Shown: piece after piece, positions 4,662 through 6,674 of the stretch
Numbering within the stretch: position 1 is the stretch's first letter
Layout of the letters: each line of letters begins with the position of its first letter
Assembly (NCBI GenBank): GCA_015661045.1
Contig: JACVQG010000078.1
Span: 1 to 6,674 of the forward strand
Source of the DNA: Dehalococcoidia bacterium
Lineage (GTDB): Bacteria; Chloroflexota; Dehalococcoidia; JACVQG01
Direction of reading: 5' to 3'
Length of the DNA stretch: 6,674 nt
Notes under the pieces: generated by a model
What the model was told of the DNA's origin: nothing
Database searches by the model: none
Seen by the model: only the letters and a program-made list of their open reading frames with translations
Made by a program: the position numbers and the translations under genes

Positions 4662-6092
4662 ATGCCCATATTACATAAACTCCGTCCCTATCAGGTGGTA
4701 ATAGGCTCGGCTATCCTGGATAGCATTCTGTACCACAAGGGACTCACTTTTTCGGTGGAGATAGCCCGACAGGGCGGCAAGAACGAGCTGTCGGCCCAGC
4801 TTGAAGTCTTGCTCCTCACCCTGTTCATATATAAGGGCGGCGACGCTATCAAGGGCGCTCCCACATTCAAGCCCCAGACAATTATCAGCATACAGCGTCT
4901 TAAAGAGCGCATGAACGACGCCGGGTATGGCGGCTTTTGGACCTCCGAACATGGCTACATCATCCAGCTGGGAAGGGCCAGGCAGCTTTTCCTCAGCGCC
5001 GACCGCTCCAGCCATATAGTCGGCGCTACAGCCCATATCCTTCTGGAGATTGACGAGGCCCAGGATGTGGACAAAGACAAGTTTGCCAAGGAGTTCAAAC
5101 CCATGGGTGCGGCCACCAATGTCACTACTGTCCTCTACGGCACTCCCTGGGACGACTCCAGCCTGCTGGAGCAGATAAAGCAGTCCAACCTGGAACTGGA
5201 ACGGCGGGACAGTATTCGCCGTCACTTCTCGTACGACTGGCAGGAGGTCGCCAAATATAATCCCGATTACCTGGCCTATGTGGAGGGTGAGAGGCAGCGC
5301 CTGGGAGAGAGCCACCCATTGTTCCTGACCCAGTATTGCCTCAAACCCCTGGCCGGTGGTGGTGGCTTTCTCAGCCCTGCACAACGGGCACAGATGCAAG
5401 GGAATCACTACAGACAGCGCCATCCCCCCGAAAGGGCACAGCATGCCGTGCCCCTACATGGCAAGGCCACCTTCGTGGCTGGTATAGATATAGCAGGACA
5501 GTCAGAAGAAGCGGAGGATGCCGCCCTGCGTTCTCTCAAGCCACGCCAGGACTCGACTGTGGTTACCATCGGCGAACTGGACTATTCCGTTTGCGATTCA
5601 ATAATAAAACAACCTCGTTTGCTGATCCTGGAGCACTACTGGTGGACGGGCAAGCCCCATGCCAGCCTCTACCCCCAACTGCTGGATGTCATGAAGAATA
5701 TCTGGGGTTGCTCCAGGGTCGTGGTGGATAACACCGGGGTAGGGCAGGGGGTAGCCAGCTTCCTTGAGAGATCCCTGGGCAAGAACACGGTGGTAGCCTT
5801 CCAGTTCACACAGTCCAGCAAATCCAAGCTAGGCTTCGGCTTGCTGGCAGCCATCAACGCCGGCCGGGTGAAGATGTATGCCGCCGATAGCTCGCCTGAA
5901 TACCAGGAGTTCTGGCAGGAGATGGAGCGGGCCAGAAGCTTCTACCGTCCCAACCAGACGATGAACTTTTTTGTTGACCCCGCAGAAGGGCACGATGACT
6001 TTTTAATGAGTCTGGCGCTGGCGGTAGAGGCGACGGAGGGCTACGAACCCCGTCGGGCTAAAGGACATATGAGAGAGGAGAACAACTTGTAA
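4662..6092 (+). CDS. terL: Phage terminase large subunit (packaging ATPase-nuclease)
   Basis: TerL drives DNA into the procapsid with its ATPase and cuts the concatemer with an RNase H-like nuclease. The 476-aa product shows, in order: an adenine-binding Q-motif LRPYQ (7-11); a deviant Walker A ARQGGKNE (35-42, Lys40) of the terminase type; Walker B ILLEIDEAQD (126-135, Asp131 and catalytic Glu132); coupling motif LYGTP (158-162); then nuclease acidic residues Asp276 (GIDIAG), Asp356 (VVVDNTG) and Asp445/446 (GHDDF). All functional residues appear present, so the enzyme is probably active. The start is the first in-frame ATG after a TGA at 4650-4652, and the Q-motif follows after only 6 residues. 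The N-terminus is therefore short, lacking the extra leader many TerL carry. The only SD is GAGG in the repeat tail. A 257-codon antisense ORF inside it is a shadow. Confidence 0.92.
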   Translation: MPILHKLRPYQVVIGSAILDSILYHKGLTFSVEIARQGGKNELSAQLEVLLLTLFIYKGGDAIKGAPTFKPQTIISIQRLKERMNDAGYGGFWTSEHGYIIQLGRARQLFLSADRSSHIVGATAHILLEIDEAQDVDKDKFAKEFKPMGAATNVTTVLYGTPWDDSSLLEQIKQSNLELERRDSIRRHFSYDWQEVAKYNPDYLAYVEGERQRLGESHPLFLTQYCLKPLAGGGGFLSPAQRAQMQGNHYRQRHPPERAQHAVPLHGKATFVAGIDIAGQSEEAEDAALRSLKPRQDSTVVTIGELDYSVCDSIIKQPRLLILEHYWWTGKPHASLYPQLLDVMKNIWGCSRVVVDNTGVGQGVASFLERSLGKNTVVAFQFTQSSKSKLGFGLLAAINAGRVKMYAADSSPEYQEFWQEMERARSFYRPNQTMNFFVDPAEGHDDFLMSLALAVEATEGYEPRRAKGHMREENNL

Positions 6093-6110
6093 GAAATCAC
6101 AAGCACCAAG

Positions 6111-6158
6111 CATCAAATACCAAAAGTTTGGGATTTGTTATTTGGGATTTGGAATTTG
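6111..6158. repeat. A/C- then T/G-rich repeat with TTTGGGATTTG units
   Basis: CAAATACCAAA (6114-6124) and TTTGGGATTTG (6127-6137) form an 11-bp inverted repeat with one mismatch and a 2-nt centre. The TTTGGGATTTG unit recurs at 6141-6151 and, as TTTGGAATTTG, at 6148-6158. This low-complexity element is typical of dispersed intergenic repeats and yields spurious peptides such as GFVIWDLEF. It begins about 20 nt after the terL stop and lies within the packaging operon. Confidence 0.65.
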
Positions 6159-6174
6159 CGGCGGGTAGCCGCCG
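6159..6174 (+). repeat. 6-bp GC hairpin before the HTH gene
   Basis: CGGCGG (6159-6164), loop GTAG, CCGCCG (6169-6174). It abuts the T/G-rich repeat and ends 4 nt before the GAGGGGAA ribosome binding site (6178-6185) of the next gene. No T-run follows, so termination is unlikely. An RNA-processing or stability role is possible. Confidence 0.45.
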
Positions 6175-6189
6175 TATGAGGGGAACGAG

Positions 6190-6453
6190 ATGGATAAGTT
6201 TAATGTATGCGATGATTTGCCCCCTGAGTTTTGTCAGTATAGAGATGAAGGTTGTGCTATGGAGCCTTCCTGCCTGGCCTGCGCCCTGCCCCACTGTATT
6301 CACGATGAGCCAGCTCAAAGCCGACAGCTTAAACACCGCCAGCGGGATAATGAGATAAGACGGGCCTACCGGCAAGGGTCACCTATCCCCGGACTGATAC
6401 AGCGTTTCCACATCAGCCGTAGAACAGTATATAGAATATTGCAGAGGAGTTGA
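6190..6453 (+). CDS. Cys-rich helix-turn-helix protein between terminase and portal
   Basis: An 87-aa two-part protein. Residues 1-38 carry six cysteines (7, 15, 22, 28, 31, 36), including C-x2-C-x4-C (CLACALPHC), with His35 and His38 nearby; this resembles a zinc-binding or other metal-binding knuckle. Residues 52-86 (DNEIRRAYRQG...IPGLIQRFHISRRTVYRIL) form a helix-turn-helix of the resolvase/transposase HTH type, with ISRRTVYRI as recognition helix. The start is ATG 6190 because GAGGGG lies 6 nt upstream; starts at 6128 or before would translate the intergenic repeat. It ends 2 nt before the portal start. No catalytic domain is present, so it binds nucleic acid or DNA-bound protein: a late-gene regulator or a small-terminase-like DNA recogniser are the options. 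It is not a named family to me. Confidence 0.75.
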   Translation: MDKFNVCDDLPPEFCQYRDEGCAMEPSCLACALPHCIHDEPAQSRQLKHRQRDNEIRRAYRQGSPIPGLIQRFHISRRTVYRILQRS

Positions 6454-6455
6454 CG

Positions 6456-6674
6456 ATGATCCAGATTACATTACCCCAGCAACTGGTCCGCCGCGACCTG
6501 TCCCGACACCGCGCCTATCAGGAGAACCTGGACTTTTACGAGGGTTCCCAATGGCTTGGCAATGCACGCCGCCGAGAGCGCCGACTCACTTTCAACTATT
6601 CTAAAACATTCATAGATAAAATGACCTCCTACCTGATGAGCAGCGTCAGCTTCTCGGTGGAACCGGTTGGGGAT
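6456..6674 (+). CDS. Phage portal protein, N-terminal fragment (runs off window)
   Basis: The portal is the dodecameric ring at one capsid vertex through which TerL pumps DNA. 73 codons are visible, open to the last base. The pattern YQENLDFYEGSQW (21-33), RRLTFNYSKTFIDKMTSYLMSS (43-64) and a following beta strand FSVEP matches the N-terminus of SPP1 gp6-like portals, in which a FYxGxQW helix precedes a conserved NYxxxxVDxxxxYL segment. ATG 6456 follows the HTH stop by 2 nt. Its RBS GAGGAG lies inside the end of that gene, indicating coupled translation. Gene order terL-(small)-portal is standard for tailed-phage head modules. Confidence 0.85.
   Translation, partial: MIQITLPQQLVRRDLSRHRAYQENLDFYEGSQWLGNARRRERRLTFNYSKTFIDKMTSYLMSSVSFSVEPVGD

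Noticed and set aside
4671..5444. 257-codon minus-strand ORF
   Set aside because: It is antisense to terL, which has complete ATPase and nuclease motifs in order; the antisense frame is open only because of codon bias.
5336..5731. 131-codon plus-strand ORF in another frame of terL
   Set aside because: It overlaps the terL nuclease region and its low-complexity product has no family resemblance; an out-of-frame shadow.
6097..6375. 92-aa minus-strand ORF and the 76-aa plus-strand ORF at 6128-6358
   Set aside because: Both translate the T/G-rich repeat into typical spurious peptides (KLLVFDAWCL, GFVIWDLEF) and overlap the better-supported Cys-rich HTH gene in other frames.

Overview
The window joins a chromosomal metabolic locus to the start of a phage-type DNA packaging module. 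The host is a strictly anaerobic bacterium with the Wood-Ljungdahl pathway, because the largest gene encodes acetyl-CoA synthase. The C/G-rich dispersed palindromes, the T/G-rich 'TTTGGGATTTG' repeat and the AGMPG variant in RsmI feel most like Chloroflexota (Dehalococcoidia). A clostridial (Bacillota) host cannot be excluded from this sequence alone.

Left part, minus strand (1-2632): a sigma70/sigmaA-type promoter (TTGACT-17-TAAAAT) drives a probable two-gene operon. The first gene is a 165-residue protein resembling the general-stress (YflT/17M-like) family. It is followed after 29 nt by acsB (acetyl-CoA synthase, bacterial type with N-terminal domain). acsB runs off the left edge, with 667 codons visible and roughly 70 missing. 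All six A-cluster cysteines are present.

Middle (2529-3919): a divergent spacer of about 290 bp holds a perfect Shine-Dalgarno followed by a two-codon ORF. Next come rsmI (16S rRNA C1402 2'-O-methyltransferase, plus strand), a terminator-like structure, and a spacer of about 200 bp rich in short direct and inverted repeats. The spacer ends in a promoter whose spacer region contains a perfect 14-bp palindrome and whose predicted start falls on the next ATG.

Right part, plus strand (3920-6674): a 127-aa helical protein of unknown function, an 82-aa coiled-coil plus single-membrane-helix protein, a large terminase subunit with ATPase and nuclease motifs intact, an 87-aa Cys-rich helix-turn-helix protein, and the N-terminus of a portal protein. 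The order matches a head-packaging module of a tailed phage, prophage or phage-derived particle. No integrase, repressor or tRNA attachment site is visible between it and rsmI. Dispersed palindromic repeats sit before the first gene, before the terminase and before the HTH gene.

No tRNA, rRNA or CRISPR array was seen. The best candidates for something new are the operator-bearing, possibly leaderless promoter of the packaging module, the Cys-rich HTH protein between terminase and portal, and the pairing of a stress-type protein with ACS.
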